Source: Nisaea sediminum (GTDB taxonomy: Bacteria; Pseudomonadota; Alphaproteobacteria; Thalassobaculales; Thalassobaculaceae). From it: a stretch of DNA of 64,000 bases. This document shows positions 1 through 7,874 of this stretch, in pieces. The stretch covers positions 124,001-188,000 of the forward strand of contig NZ_JACZCQ010000009.1 of NCBI RefSeq assembly GCF_014904705.1, given 5' to 3'. The position numbers and the translations under genes were made by a program. Positions within the stretch are counted from its first letter, which is position 1. Each line of letters starts with the position of its first letter. The notes beneath the pieces are model-generated. The model was not told the DNA's origin, ran no database searches, and was given only the letters and a program-made list of their open reading frames with translations.

Positions 1-92
1 TCCGCCTCGAGCGCGAGGTCCAACTGGCTGAGCCGGCGGCGGCGGCGCCAATCGCGGAGCTGCTGTCCGATAGGGTGTTGCTGCTGTGTCAT
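1..92 (-). CDS. XRE-family HTH regulator, N-terminal fragment
   Basis: The gene runs off the left edge; only its first 30 codons are visible, starting at the ATG whose first base is 92. They encode a Gln-rich start, an arginine cluster (DWRRRRRLSQLDLALEA) and the beginning of a helix-turn-helix typical of Cro/C1-type regulators whose N-terminus reads 'LRxWRxxRxLSQLDLA'. It is divergent from the small membrane protein at 229, so it may control that gene. Seen: start codon, the motif and an open frame to base 1. Inferred: regulator function. The ligand and C-terminal domain are unknown. Confidence 0.7.
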   Translation of the reverse strand, partial: MTQQQHPIGQQLRDWRRRRRLSQLDLALEA

Positions 93-228
93 GGAGCACA
101 AGATTAGGTGCGCTCAGGAGGCGAAACAATTACCTCCGAGTTAATTGAGCGCATTCCTGAGCGGGGCGAGGCTCCTCGGCAATGCGGCGGTCACGGGGAT
201 CGCCGCGTCATAGCCAAGGAGCGACGTC

Positions 229-633
229 ATGAATTTCCTCTCATCTCCGCGTGCCCTCAATAACGTGCTGCTGCTCGATGCGGCCGCGACGCTCGCGACG
301 GTCGTCCTGCTGGTCGCCGGCGGCGGGTTTCTGGCAGGGTTACTCGATCTGCCGGAATCATTGCTGCGCGGTGCCGGTCTCATCCTGCTGCCATTCGTCG
401 GCTTCGTCGTCTGGGTGGCGCGGCGAGAGAGCCCTCCCGCAGTGGCGGTCTGGATCATCGTCGTAGCCAATCTCCTCTGGGTTATCGCGAGTGCGGGTCT
501 GATCCTCGGGCCGTGGTTGCAGCCGAACCAGCTCGGCATTGCCTTTATCGCGATGCAGGCCGTGGTGGTCGCGGGGTTTGCCGAGCTGCAGGCGATTGCG
601 CTGTGGCGCCGTCCCGTAGCCTCGCTTGCCTGA
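229..633 (+). CDS. small integral membrane protein, function unknown
   Basis: This 134-aa protein is almost entirely hydrophobic, with about four membrane segments (roughly residues 12-35, 45-63, 72-95 and 102-125) separated by short charged turns. The start is supported by an AAGGAG ribosome binding site seven bases upstream. It stands alone between a divergent XRE-type regulator and a convergent tetR gene, and a strong hairpin follows it. I recognise no family motif, so function is not assigned. A regulator-controlled inner membrane protein of the type often found beside XRE regulators is plausible but unproved. Confidence 0.75.
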   Translation: MNFLSSPRALNNVLLLDAAATLATVVLLVAGGGFLAGLLDLPESLLRGAGLILLPFVGFVVWVARRESPPAVAVWIIVVANLLWVIASAGLILGPWLQPNQLGIAFIAMQAVVVAGFAELQAIALWRRPVASLA

Positions 634-692
634 ACCTTTTGGGGATCGCGTTCCGTCGCCGACCTGTCGATGGGGCGCTTGGGCCCGTACAG

Positions 693-726
693 CAGCAAGG
701 CCGGATCAGCCGGTCCGGCCTTGCTG
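693..726. terminator. strong hairpin between convergent genes
   Basis: Arms CAGCAAGGCCGGA (693-705) and TCCGGCCTTGCTG (714-726) pair perfectly over 13 bp with an 8-base loop. It lies between the ends of two convergent genes, where a bidirectional terminator is expected. Neither side has a clear U-run, so it may be a rho-aided or processing hairpin. Confidence 0.5.
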
Positions 727-758
727 CCAATTGACCGGTTTCCTCGTGGGCGATCCGT

Positions 759-1355
759 CTATACCCCGCGGGCGCCCCGCAGCCAGGTGCAAGCCAGGTC
801 CAGCTTGCCTTCATCATCGAGCCCCTGCTCGTCGAGACTGGACCAGGTGGTGAACCTGAGGGCGTGCCGGATCGTGGCGGCGATGCGATCGCGATTTTGA
901 GTGTCGTCGAATGCCGTGATCAGAGTGTCGCAGACACTGTCGAGAAATTCGCTGAAGTCTGACATCGGTTTCTGCAGGGCCGGGACAAACGCCACATCAT
1001 GATGGGACATGGTCCACATCCGCCGCGTCCGTGTGAAATAGCTGTAGAAGGCCGCGGCCGAAGCCCGAAAGCGCGCTTCGGCGCTTTCGATTTCTGCCCA
1101 GCTCTCCGGGTCCGGGGGAGGATTGAGGGACAGCCAGTGCGCCGTGCAGGCCTGGAAGACCGACGTTTCGTCGGGGAAATAGCGGTACACCGTGAGCCGC
1201 TGGACCCCGGCGCGTTTCGCGATCGCGCTGATCGAGGTGGCGCGTGGACCGAGTTCCTCATGCAGATGCATCGTGGCCTCGACGATTTTCTCCCGCGTCG
1301 CCTCCTCGGACCGGGCCCGCTCCCGCTTCAGGTAGATGCGTTTTCGTTCTTTCAT
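759..1355 (-). CDS. TetR/AcrR family transcriptional regulator
   Basis: A 198-aa one-component repressor. Residues 20-65 form the TetR DNA-binding domain, with the helix-turn-helix at about 41-60 (SISAIAKRAG then VQRLTVYRYF). The C-terminal half is the variable ligand-binding and dimerisation part. It is divergent from a metallo-beta-lactamase-fold gene. A perfect palindrome begins at its own ATG and a second one sits before the divergent gene, so autorepression and repression of the neighbour are likely. No Shine-Dalgarno precedes the ATG: the base before it already belongs to the operator, and a -35/-10 pair would place the transcript start close to the ATG, so a leaderless mRNA is possible. 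Inducer unknown. Confidence 0.85.
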   Translation of the reverse strand: MKERKRIYLKRERARSEEATREKIVEATMHLHEELGPRATSISAIAKRAGVQRLTVYRYFPDETSVFQACTAHWLSLNPPPDPESWAEIESAEARFRASAAAFYSYFTRTRRMWTMSHHDVAFVPALQKPMSDFSEFLDSVCDTLITAFDDTQNRDRIAATIRHALRFTTWSSLDEQGLDDEGKLDLACTWLRGARGV

Positions 1356-1380
1356 TCAGTGAACATGATCGTTCACTGAA
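1355..1380. promoter_or_regulatory. TetR operator O1
   Basis: Perfect inverted repeat with arms TTCAGTGAAC (1355-1364) and GTTCACTGAA (1371-1380) around six bases. It touches the tetR start codon and covers the likely -10 of the minus-strand promoter. The same left arm recurs at 1417, which supports a shared protein ligand, most simply the adjacent TetR. Confidence 0.75.
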
Positions 1381-1383
1381 ATC

Positions 1384-1390
1384 TTGACAA
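1384..1390. promoter_or_regulatory. shared -35 element of divergent promoters
   Basis: TTGACAA reads TTGACA on the plus strand and TTGTCA on the minus strand. Plus: possible -10 CCTAAT at 1405-1410 (15-bp spacing, short). Minus: possible -10 CATGTT 17 bp away, inside operator O1. Both promoters would be occluded by a repressor bound at the flanking palindromes. Confidence 0.45.
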
Positions 1391-1416
1391 GAGGCAATTC
1401 CTCGCCTAATCGCAAA

Positions 1417-1442
1417 TTCAGTGAACAATGATGTTTATTGAA
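1417..1442. promoter_or_regulatory. TetR operator O2
   Basis: Imperfect copy of O1: arm TTCAGTGAAC (1417-1426), six bases, then GTTTATTGAA (1433-1442), which differs from the perfect arm at two positions. It lies between the likely plus-strand -10 and the start codon of the metallo-hydrolase gene, the classic place for repression by roadblock. Confidence 0.65.
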
Positions 1443-1455
1443 AATGGTGAGAATG

Positions 1456-2262
1456 ATGAAACACGTCACTGAACCCCTCCAGCTCGAGACCCGGAGCGTC
1501 ACGGAAACATGGTCGGCTCTTCCGTCCTGGCTGCCGGTGCCCGGTCTTGGCGCGTTGCCGGTCAATGCGTTTCTGATGAAGGGACCGGAGCCGGTACTGG
1601 TCGATACAGGTTTGAGCGCCCTGCGCGCGCCGATGCTCGAGAGATTGTTCCAGGAGATCGACCCGGAGGATCTGCGCTGGATCTGGCTCAGTCACACCGA
1701 CGCCGACCATATCGGGAATCTCGATCGGATTCTGGAGCTGGCACCCAACGCCACGGTGGTGACCAGTTTCCTCGGGGCTGGAAAGATGGGATTGATGGGG
1801 GTCGGCGATCCCGACCGCTTCCGTCTCCTGGAGCCGGGTGAAGTGTTCGAGGCCGGCGGACGCCGGCTACATCAGGTCAAGCCGCCTTACTACGACGCAC
1901 CCGAGACCATGGGATTCTTCGACGAGACCGATCGCGTCCTGTTCGCGGCCGATGCTTTCGGAGCCTTGGTGCAAGGCCGCGCCGATGAAATCGACGAGAT
2001 TCCGGCGCCGGCGCTGCGCGAAGGCATGATCGCCTGGTCGAGCGTCGACGCGCCTTGGCTGGCGAACATAGACCGGCCATCATTGGCCGGAATTTTGGGA
2101 ATGCTGGAGTCGCTCGGACCGGAAGTCATGCTCTCGGGGCATCTACCGGTCGCGCATCGGCTCGAAACCCTCACAGGAATAATCCGCGGAGCATATGGGC
2201 TCGGCATCACAGATATTGTGAGGCCGGAAGCGGCGGCAGAAATTGAAGCCGCATTTTCCTGA
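1456..2262 (+). CDS. MBL-fold metallo-hydrolase
   Basis: A 268-aa protein of the metallo-beta-lactamase fold. The zinc-binding HTDADH motif is at about residues 80-85, followed later by a metal-ligand aspartate (FAADAFG) and a C-terminal histidine (LSGHLP). The family includes hydrolases and diiron flavoprotein-type domains, so the substrate cannot be read from the motif. In-frame starts exist at TTG 1438 and ATG 1444, 1453 and 1456; I favour 1456 because GGTGAG ends four bases before it and the upstream choices lie at the edge of operator O2. It is the probable target of the divergent TetR regulator, suggesting inducible turnover of a small molecule. Confidence 0.85.
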   Translation: MKHVTEPLQLETRSVTETWSALPSWLPVPGLGALPVNAFLMKGPEPVLVDTGLSALRAPMLERLFQEIDPEDLRWIWLSHTDADHIGNLDRILELAPNATVVTSFLGAGKMGLMGVGDPDRFRLLEPGEVFEAGGRRLHQVKPPYYDAPETMGFFDETDRVLFAADAFGALVQGRADEIDEIPAPALREGMIAWSSVDAPWLANIDRPSLAGILGMLESLGPEVMLSGHLPVAHRLETLTGIIRGAYGLGITDIVRPEAAAEIEAAFS

Positions 2263-2308
2263 GCTCGTTCGAGCGGCCGGGGCATCGCTCCGGCCGCTCG
2301 GCGGTCCA

Positions 2309-3028
2309 TTATTCGCCGAACTGCGTCATCGGGCGATAACGGATCAGGCTGGTATCTATTCGTTCCGCGACGCTCGTTTTCATTGCCTCGACGTTACCGG
2401 CAATCGCGAGGTTCCAGCTGTTCGCACGGAGCCTGCTGTATTTCTGCGGGTCGAGATCTCTCAGATATTGTCCCGAGGCCAATACCACGTCGCCGACATA
2501 GAGAACCTCGCCCGCTTCGACGTGAAACACCGGAACGCCCGCGCGCAATTTGTCCTCCTTGACCGAACGGACGATGGTGGTGCTGTTCATCGAGCGGACG
2601 ATCTGGCGATCCAGGAACCAGTCGCCCGGCGTTACCTGGACTATCGCGTAATTTGTGGACCCGAACCTCTCTACCGGGTCTGGAAGGCTGAGAAGCTTGT
2701 TCGGCTTGCTGAGCGGAACCGGAATGAGCTCGGGCGAGGGATCTTCAAGGACGAGTTTGTCCAGATCGTCGCCGGTCGTCGGGTCATAACGCCTGAAGGA
2801 TGCGGACGCCTCGGAGAGGACCGCCGGGACGCGCAGCGGAAGCGACACCACCTCGATCTCGTCGACTTGCCCGGCCGGTCCGAAATTGGGAACCAGGAAC
2901 GCACCGCCGACTATCACGATGGCCTTGCCGGGGGCGGGGCCGCCTTTGAAGGTGCTTTGGGTTGAAATCGCGCAGGCGCTCAGGAGAGCGCAGAGCAGGA
3001 GCGCGGTGAAACGCTTAAGAGCAGGCAT
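2309..3028 (-). CDS. putative outer-membrane-type lipoprotein, unknown function
   Basis: A 239-aa protein with a clear lipoprotein signal: MPALKRF, a hydrophobic stretch, and lipobox LSAC with the lipidated cysteine at residue 19. The mature part has no motif I recognise; it is beta-rich with many Val/Leu-Pro pairs. The open frame extends further upstream to 3262, but that part is antisense to the pirin 3' end and lacks a signal peptide, so the start at 3028 (preceded by a GGGGG run) is preferred. It is convergent with the MBL gene and downstream of the pirin gene on the same strand. Location in the cell envelope is well supported; function is not. Confidence 0.75.
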   Translation of the reverse strand: MPALKRFTALLLCALLSACAISTQSTFKGGPAPGKAIVIVGGAFLVPNFGPAGQVDEIEVVSLPLRVPAVLSEASASFRRYDPTTGDDLDKLVLEDPSPELIPVPLSKPNKLLSLPDPVERFGSTNYAIVQVTPGDWFLDRQIVRSMNSTTIVRSVKEDKLRAGVPVFHVEAGEVLYVGDVVLASGQYLRDLDPQKYSRLRANSWNLAIAGNVEAMKTSVAERIDTSLIRYRPMTQFGE

Positions 3029-3099
3029 GGGACCCCCGGTCGAGATTTCGCGAAGGCTAGTCCGGTGTCGGGAGGCCTGCAACTCCTGCGGTCTGCCGC

Positions 3100-4062
3100 T
3101 CAGTCGAAACTCCGCCCGCCGACGGCTCTGCGCGGCCGTCCCTTGCCTTCGGGCAGGGGGATGAACTCCTCCTCGTCGCCCGGCACGGTTTCGAACCGCC
3201 CGCGGCGCCATTCCTCCTTCGCCTGCTCGATCCGTTCGAGCCGGGAGGAGACGAAGTTCCACCAGATATAGCGCGGCCCCTCCATCGGCTCGCCGCCGAA
3301 CAGCATGAAGCGGCTGTCGCGTGCGGCGCGTACCATTGCAGGGATGCCGAGATGGATAACCAGCAGGGTGCCCGGCCCGTGCCGGTCGCCATCGACCTCG
3401 ATCTCGCCGGTCAGCACATAGAGCGCGCGCTCCTCGTGGCTCGCCTCTACCTGATAGGATCCGCCGCCGCCGAGTTTGATATCGGCATAGAGGGTTTCCG
3501 ACGCGGTCCGGAGCGGCGAGCTCACCCCGTGCAGCGAACCGGCGATCAGGTGCATGGAGAGCTTGCCGTCGGTGATGGAGGGAATCTCGCCTTCGGCGTA
3601 ATGGAGGAAGTCCGGTGGCGTTTCCTCTTCCGCTTCGGGAAGGGCGACCCAGGTCTGCAGGCCGAAGAGGCGCTGGCCGGTTTTCCGCAGGTCGTCGGAG
3701 GTGCGTTCCGAATGAACGATGCCGCTCCCGGCCTTCATCCAGTTCACCGCGCCCGGACGGATCGCCTGTTCGGTGCCGAGGCTGTCCCGATGCAGGATCT
3801 CTCCATCCAGCAGGTAGGTGACGGTGGCAAGGTTGATATGCGGGTGCGGGCGCACGTCGATGCCCTCGTCGGTCAGGAACTCCGCCGGGCCCATCTGGTC
3901 GAAGAAGATGAAGGGGCCGACCATCTGCCGTTTCACGCTCGGCAGCGCGCGGCGGACCTCCATTTCGCCGAGATCGACGGCGCGCGGCACGATCACGGTC
4001 TCGATCGCGTCGCAGGCGGCCTCGTCGCCAAGGACCGGGTCGGGGCAGGGGCTCCAGCTCAT
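3100..4062 (-). CDS. pirin family protein (cupin)
   Basis: A 320-aa bicupin. The pirin metal site is visible: RPHPHINLATVTYLL (His73, His75) and GSGIVHSER (His117, Glu119), spaced as in characterised pirins. A C-terminal cupin follows, and the last 50 residues are basic and acidic. Pirins bind a single iron and have been described as quercetinases or redox-sensing cofactors, so the biochemical role here is open. It lies downstream of the dctPQM-gntR operon on the same strand, 115 bp after gntR, and could be read through from it. Confidence 0.9.
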   Translation of the reverse strand: MSWSPCPDPVLGDEAACDAIETVIVPRAVDLGEMEVRRALPSVKRQMVGPFIFFDQMGPAEFLTDEGIDVRPHPHINLATVTYLLDGEILHRDSLGTEQAIRPGAVNWMKAGSGIVHSERTSDDLRKTGQRLFGLQTWVALPEAEEETPPDFLHYAEGEIPSITDGKLSMHLIAGSLHGVSSPLRTASETLYADIKLGGGGSYQVEASHEERALYVLTGEIEVDGDRHGPGTLLVIHLGIPAMVRAARDSRFMLFGGEPMEGPRYIWWNFVSSRLERIEQAKEEWRRGRFETVPGDEEEFIPLPEGKGRPRRAVGGRSFD

Positions 4063-4177
4063 TCTCGTCTCCGCTCGCGTCTTCTGAGTGCTTGCGGAGT
4101 CAGGTGAGCCTCCGAGGCGAGAAAACCAGTGCTGTCAGGTGAAAGGATTGTTTCCACTGGCGGCCGCCGAGGGAAAG

Positions 4178-4906
4178 TCAGTCCCGTTTTTCGAAATGAT
4201 CGGGATGCGCCGCCATGATCGCCGGGATCGAGGCCATGGTCCCGGACAGGTGCTCGCGGACCTGCAGCTCGACCCTCTCAAGGTCGCCGGCGGTAATCGC
4301 TGCGAGGATGCGATCGTGGAGATCGAGGACCTGCGCCATCTTGCCGGGGTCCGGCAGGTTGAGGGTCCTGAGCCGGTCGATATGGCCGGAACGCCCCGAG
4401 ATCAGGTGCCAGAGCGAGGCGACACCTGCCGCCTGGAAGAGCGAGAGATGGAACAGCCGGTCGAGGGCGGTGAATTCCGGAATGTCGTGATCCTCACCTG
4501 CCATCTTCTGCATCTTGAGGACCCGGATGGTCGGAAGCAGCAGGTCCGGGTTGCCCGCCTTGGCGAGGGTCTTCGCGACCTCGATCTCGACGCTGATGCG
4601 CAGAAACTGGGTCTCGCGCGCCTGCTCCGTATCGATCCGGGTCACCAGCGTCTTGGACTGGGGATAGGAGACCACCAGGCCTTCCTGCTCCAGCTTCAGG
4701 ATCGCCTCGCGGACGGGAGACTGGCTGACCTGGTGTTCCCTGGCGATCTCGGCGCGCGAGAGGACTGTGTCCGGCAGCAGCTCAAGCGAGATGATGCGGG
4801 CCCGGAGCCGCGCATAGACCCGCGCGGCGGCGGTGCCTTGCTGGTTCGGGGCCGTCAGGTCGTCTGACGCCTTGATCAGGGCTTCGGACAGGGAACCGAA
4901 GTTCAT
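4178..4906 (-). CDS. GntR family regulator, FCD subfamily
   Basis: A 242-aa regulator: N-terminal winged helix at about residues 30-95, with recognition region HQVSQSPVREAILKLEQEGL, and a C-terminal all-helical FCD effector domain with spaced metal-binding positions (LDRLFHLSLF, LHDRIL, VREHLS). FCD regulators commonly sense carboxylic or sugar acids. It closes the dctPQM operon, 32 bp after dctM, which suggests a substrate-responsive local regulator. A candidate binding site lies before dctP. Confidence 0.9.
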   Translation of the reverse strand: MNFGSLSEALIKASDDLTAPNQQGTAAARVYARLRARIISLELLPDTVLSRAEIAREHQVSQSPVREAILKLEQEGLVVSYPQSKTLVTRIDTEQARETQFLRISVEIEVAKTLAKAGNPDLLLPTIRVLKMQKMAGEDHDIPEFTALDRLFHLSLFQAAGVASLWHLISGRSGHIDRLRTLNLPDPGKMAQVLDLHDRILAAITAGDLERVELQVREHLSGTMASIPAIMAAHPDHFEKRD

Positions 4907-4938
4907 GCAATTACCTCGTTCTAGCGCGATCTCATGAC

Positions 4939-6222
4939 CTACATGAGCCGTCCCGGCATGAAAAGCGAAAGCGCCGGAAAGGCGACCAGCATCAGCAGGA
5001 AGACGAAGAGGGCCAGGAAATAGGGTGCCGACGCTTTCGAGAAGGCGCCGGTCTTGACGTCGAGAATGCCGCAGACCGTGAACATGATGACGCCGACCGG
5101 CGGCGTCAGGCCGCCGATATTGATCAGGGTGACCATGAGGATGCCCATATGGACCGGGTCGAACCCCGCCTGCACCAGCACCGGCAGCACGATCGGTGTC
5201 ACCAGCAGGATGTTTGCCGCGCCCTCGAGGAACATGCCGCTGACCAGCAGCAGCAGGAGCACGAGGGCGAGGATGAAGAACGGTTCCGAGGTGAGCGTGG
5301 TGACCATCGCGGCGATCTGCTGCGGTCCCTGCTCGAGTGTGACGGCGTAACCGAGGACTGCCGCCATCATTATGAGCAGCATGACCATGCCGAGATCGGT
5401 CACGGTGCTCCGGATTGCCTCGTAGAGTTTCGCCAGCGTCAGTTCCCGGTAGATCACGGTGCCGACGAAGAGGGCGTAGAACACCAGGAAGGCGCCGGCC
5501 TCGGTCGCGGTGAAGAAGCCGAAGCGGAAGCCGACGATCAGGATCACCGGGAAGGCGAGCGCCCAGGCGCTTTCCTTGAAGCTCGCCCAGAGCCCCGCCG
5601 TTGTCGGCAGTTCTTTCATGTCCGCCGCGTAACCGTTGCGCCGGGCGACGATCCAGGCGGTCAGCATCAGCGTCGCGGTCAGCAGGATGCCGGGCACCAC
5701 GCCGGCGAGGAACAGGCGGCCGATCGAGACCTCGTTGATGAAGCCGAAAAGGATCAGCCCGATGCTCGGCGGGATCGTCGCGGTGATGATCGAGCCGAAA
5801 GCGAGGACCGCCGCGGTCGCGGCTTTCGAATAGCCGCCCTTGGAAATCATGCTCGGTCCCAGCAGCCGCGCTTCCATCGAGGCGTCGGCGACGGCGGAGC
5901 CGGAGATCCCGCCCATCATCAGGCTGAGGACGATCGAGACCTGGCCGAGCCCGCCGGCGAGCCAGCCGGTCAGGAGGCGGGCGAAGGTGATCAGCCGCTC
6001 GGTAATGCCGGTCGAGTTCATCAGGTTGCCGGCGAAGATGAAGAATGGAACGGCGAGAAGGGGAAAGCTCTGTGTCGCGGTCACCATCTTCTGGATCGCC
6101 ACCGTCGGCGGCATCGTGCCGGTCAGGGTGAAGACCGGAAAGGCGGCCAGCGCCAGTGCGAAGGCGACCGGCAGTCCGCTCAGCAGGAAGAGGAGGAAGA
6201 GCGCTGCAATGAGAGTCAGCAT
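4939..6222 (-). CDS. dctM: TRAP transporter large permease, DctM
   Basis: A 427-aa membrane protein with about twelve transmembrane helices and the DctM family signatures: LSGLPVAFALAL at the N-terminus, SGSAVADASMEA near residue 115, and TPPVGVIMF in the last quarter. It forms the sodium-coupled transport channel with DctQ and receives substrate from the periplasmic DctP. It starts six bases after dctQ. The substrate is a small organic acid by family; the exact compound cannot be read from sequence. Confidence 0.93.
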   Translation of the reverse strand: MLTLIAALFLLFLLSGLPVAFALALAAFPVFTLTGTMPPTVAIQKMVTATQSFPLLAVPFFIFAGNLMNSTGITERLITFARLLTGWLAGGLGQVSIVLSLMMGGISGSAVADASMEARLLGPSMISKGGYSKAATAAVLAFGSIITATIPPSIGLILFGFINEVSIGRLFLAGVVPGILLTATLMLTAWIVARRNGYAADMKELPTTAGLWASFKESAWALAFPVILIVGFRFGFFTATEAGAFLVFYALFVGTVIYRELTLAKLYEAIRSTVTDLGMVMLLIMMAAVLGYAVTLEQGPQQIAAMVTTLTSEPFFILALVLLLLLVSGMFLEGAANILLVTPIVLPVLVQAGFDPVHMGILMVTLINIGGLTPPVGVIMFTVCGILDVKTGAFSKASAPYFLALFVFLLMLVAFPALSLFMPGRLM

Positions 6223-6228
6223 CTGATG

Positions 6229-6675
6229 TCAGGCCTTGCTTCGGACACGCTGGAGAAGCTGGATGGCGAGCGTCCGCATCATCAGCGCGAAACCCACCAC
6301 CATGCTGGCGTGAAAATAGGAGCCGGGGATCTGCAGGGCGCCGTCGAGCCGGGGATGCATCAGGATGGTGTTCTTCCAGGCGAACCGCATCAGGTAGGCT
6401 AGCAACCCGATCATCACCAGGAGATTGACGATCTCGACCAGCTTGCGGGCACCTGGCGGCACGTTGTCGAGCAGCAGGCCGATGCCGAAATGCCGGTCGT
6501 GCTGCAGGGCGAGATCGATCGAGAGGATGCAGAGCCAGAGGAACAGCAGCTGCGCCACCTCGATCGACCAGATGATCGGCGACCCCGTCGCCCGGGCGAC
6601 GGAGGCGATACCGACCAGGAGCACCACGGCGACCAGCAGCAGCGCGGCGCAGGCATATTCAATTCGTCTCAACAT
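6229..6675 (-). CDS. dctQ: TRAP transporter small permease, DctQ
   Basis: A 148-aa protein with four membrane helices, the usual size and topology of DctQ subunits, including the short loop WLCILSIDLALQHDRHFGI typical of the family. It partners DctM. It lies between dctP (43 bp upstream) and dctM (6 bp downstream) in one operon, which supports the assignment strongly. Confidence 0.9.
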   Translation of the reverse strand: MLRRIEYACAALLLVAVVLLVGIASVARATGSPIIWSIEVAQLLFLWLCILSIDLALQHDRHFGIGLLLDNVPPGARKLVEIVNLLVMIGLLAYLMRFAWKNTILMHPRLDGALQIPGSYFHASMVVGFALMMRTLAIQLLQRVRSKA

Positions 6676-6718
6676 GGGGCCGCCTTGTTTCTGAGCCTGC
6701 GCCGCGCGGAAGTGCGGA

Positions 6719-7699
6719 TTAGCGTCCGAGAACCTTGTTCACGATCGCGACTTCCTTGTTGAGGTTCAGCAACTCGTAGACCCCGGATACGGCCTTCTTG
6801 TAGGGCGCGAGATCGGTTTCCGAGATGGTGACGCCGCTCGCGGCGACGTCGGCCAGCGCCTTCTCACCGAGATCGATGGTGAGCTGCGAGGCGTAGCGGC
6901 CGTTCTCCACGGCGAGATCGCGCACGATCTTCTGGTTCTCCGCTGAGATCTGGTCCCAGGCTTCGGCGGAAACCACGAGCGCGGTCACGAGCTGGATGTG
7001 GCCGGTCTTGGTCACGTGCTTGATGACCTCGTAGAGCTTCGCGCCCTTGATTGCCGTCGGCTGTGCTTCGGCGGCGTCGATCACGCCCATCTGCAGGGCG
7101 GAATAGACCTCGCCCCAGGCAATCGGGGTGGGCTCCGCACCCATGGCGCGGATAGTCTCGATCCAGATCGGCGCGCCGATGGTGCGCATGCGCACGCCCT
7201 TGAGGTCCGCCGGCCCGGAGATCGGCTTCTGGGTCAGCGCATGACGCGGGCCCTGGTACCAGTTGGAGGCCAGCATCACGAGGCCGGACTTTTCCTTCAG
7301 CGTGTCGCCCCAGGCGAGATATTCCTCGGACAGCGCGAACTTGTCGGCCTGGTCGTAGGTATCGAACAGGAACGGCGCCGACATGATGGCGAGCGACGGC
7401 ACGAAGCTGGAGAGCCGTGCCACGTCGGTCACGGTGCCGACATTCGCGCCCGCGCGTGCCTGGTCGATCATCTCGGTGGTGTCGCCAAGCTGCGAGCTAT
7501 GGAAGACCTGCACCTGGACTTCGCCCTTGGTGGCCGCTTCCACTTCTGACTTGAACTTGTCGAGCCCCCGGCCCATCGGATCGTCCGGCGCGAGGACGGT
7601 GCCGATGCGAAGGGTCGTGGCCGCGATCGTGGGCATGGCGGTGCCGATGCAGATGGCGGCGGCCGCACAGACTCCGAGCAGTTTCCTTGTAAAGGTCAT
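6719..7699 (-). CDS. dctP: TRAP transporter substrate-binding protein, DctP
   Basis: A 326-aa periplasmic binding protein with a Sec signal peptide (about residues 1-26, ending near TIAA). The body carries DctP-family features: an early DPMGRGLDKF segment, the GVRMRTIGAPIW region containing the conserved substrate carboxylate-binding arginine, and VYSALQMGVIDAAE. It is first in the operon dctP-dctQ-dctM-gntR, as expected for the most abundant component. The ligand is a carboxylate by family; the exact identity is unknown. Confidence 0.93.
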   Translation of the reverse strand: MTFTRKLLGVCAAAAICIGTAMPTIAATTLRIGTVLAPDDPMGRGLDKFKSEVEAATKGEVQVQVFHSSQLGDTTEMIDQARAGANVGTVTDVARLSSFVPSLAIMSAPFLFDTYDQADKFALSEEYLAWGDTLKEKSGLVMLASNWYQGPRHALTQKPISGPADLKGVRMRTIGAPIWIETIRAMGAEPTPIAWGEVYSALQMGVIDAAEAQPTAIKGAKLYEVIKHVTKTGHIQLVTALVVSAEAWDQISAENQKIVRDLAVENGRYASQLTIDLGEKALADVAASGVTISETDLAPYKKAVSGVYELLNLNKEVAIVNKVLGR

Positions 7700-7722
7700 G
7701 AGATCCTCCCTGTGGATTATTA

Positions 7723-7748
7723 AGATGTTAAATCATCTAATATATTAG
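7723..7748. promoter_or_regulatory. candidate GntR operator before dctP
   Basis: Two overlapping symmetric elements: AGATG (7723-7727) with CATCT (7734-7738), and the palindrome CTAATATATTAG (7737-7748). They lie 24-49 bp upstream of dctP in an AT-rich island within GC-rich DNA. Assignment to the GntR regulator encoded at the operon end is an inference from position. Confidence 0.45.
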
Positions 7749-7874
7749 TTGTGCGGCATGCTATTTTCGCCGCCGGCGCACTGTCAACTGGTTTTCAAGT
7801 AATGAGGGGAACGCGCGGGCCTACCTGCCGTATCAGGCATGGCCTATCGGTCTTCCTGGCTGTACAGAGATGGG

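Noticed and set aside
3029-3262. Upstream extension of the lipoprotein gene
   Set aside because: It lies antisense or out of frame over the pirin 3' end, lacks a signal peptide and has random arginine-rich sequence.
5149-6402. 417-codon plus-strand frame opposite dctM
   Set aside because: Arg/Asp/Gln/His-rich with no motif or membrane pattern; it is the antisense shadow of a clear DctM gene, as expected in GC-rich DNA.
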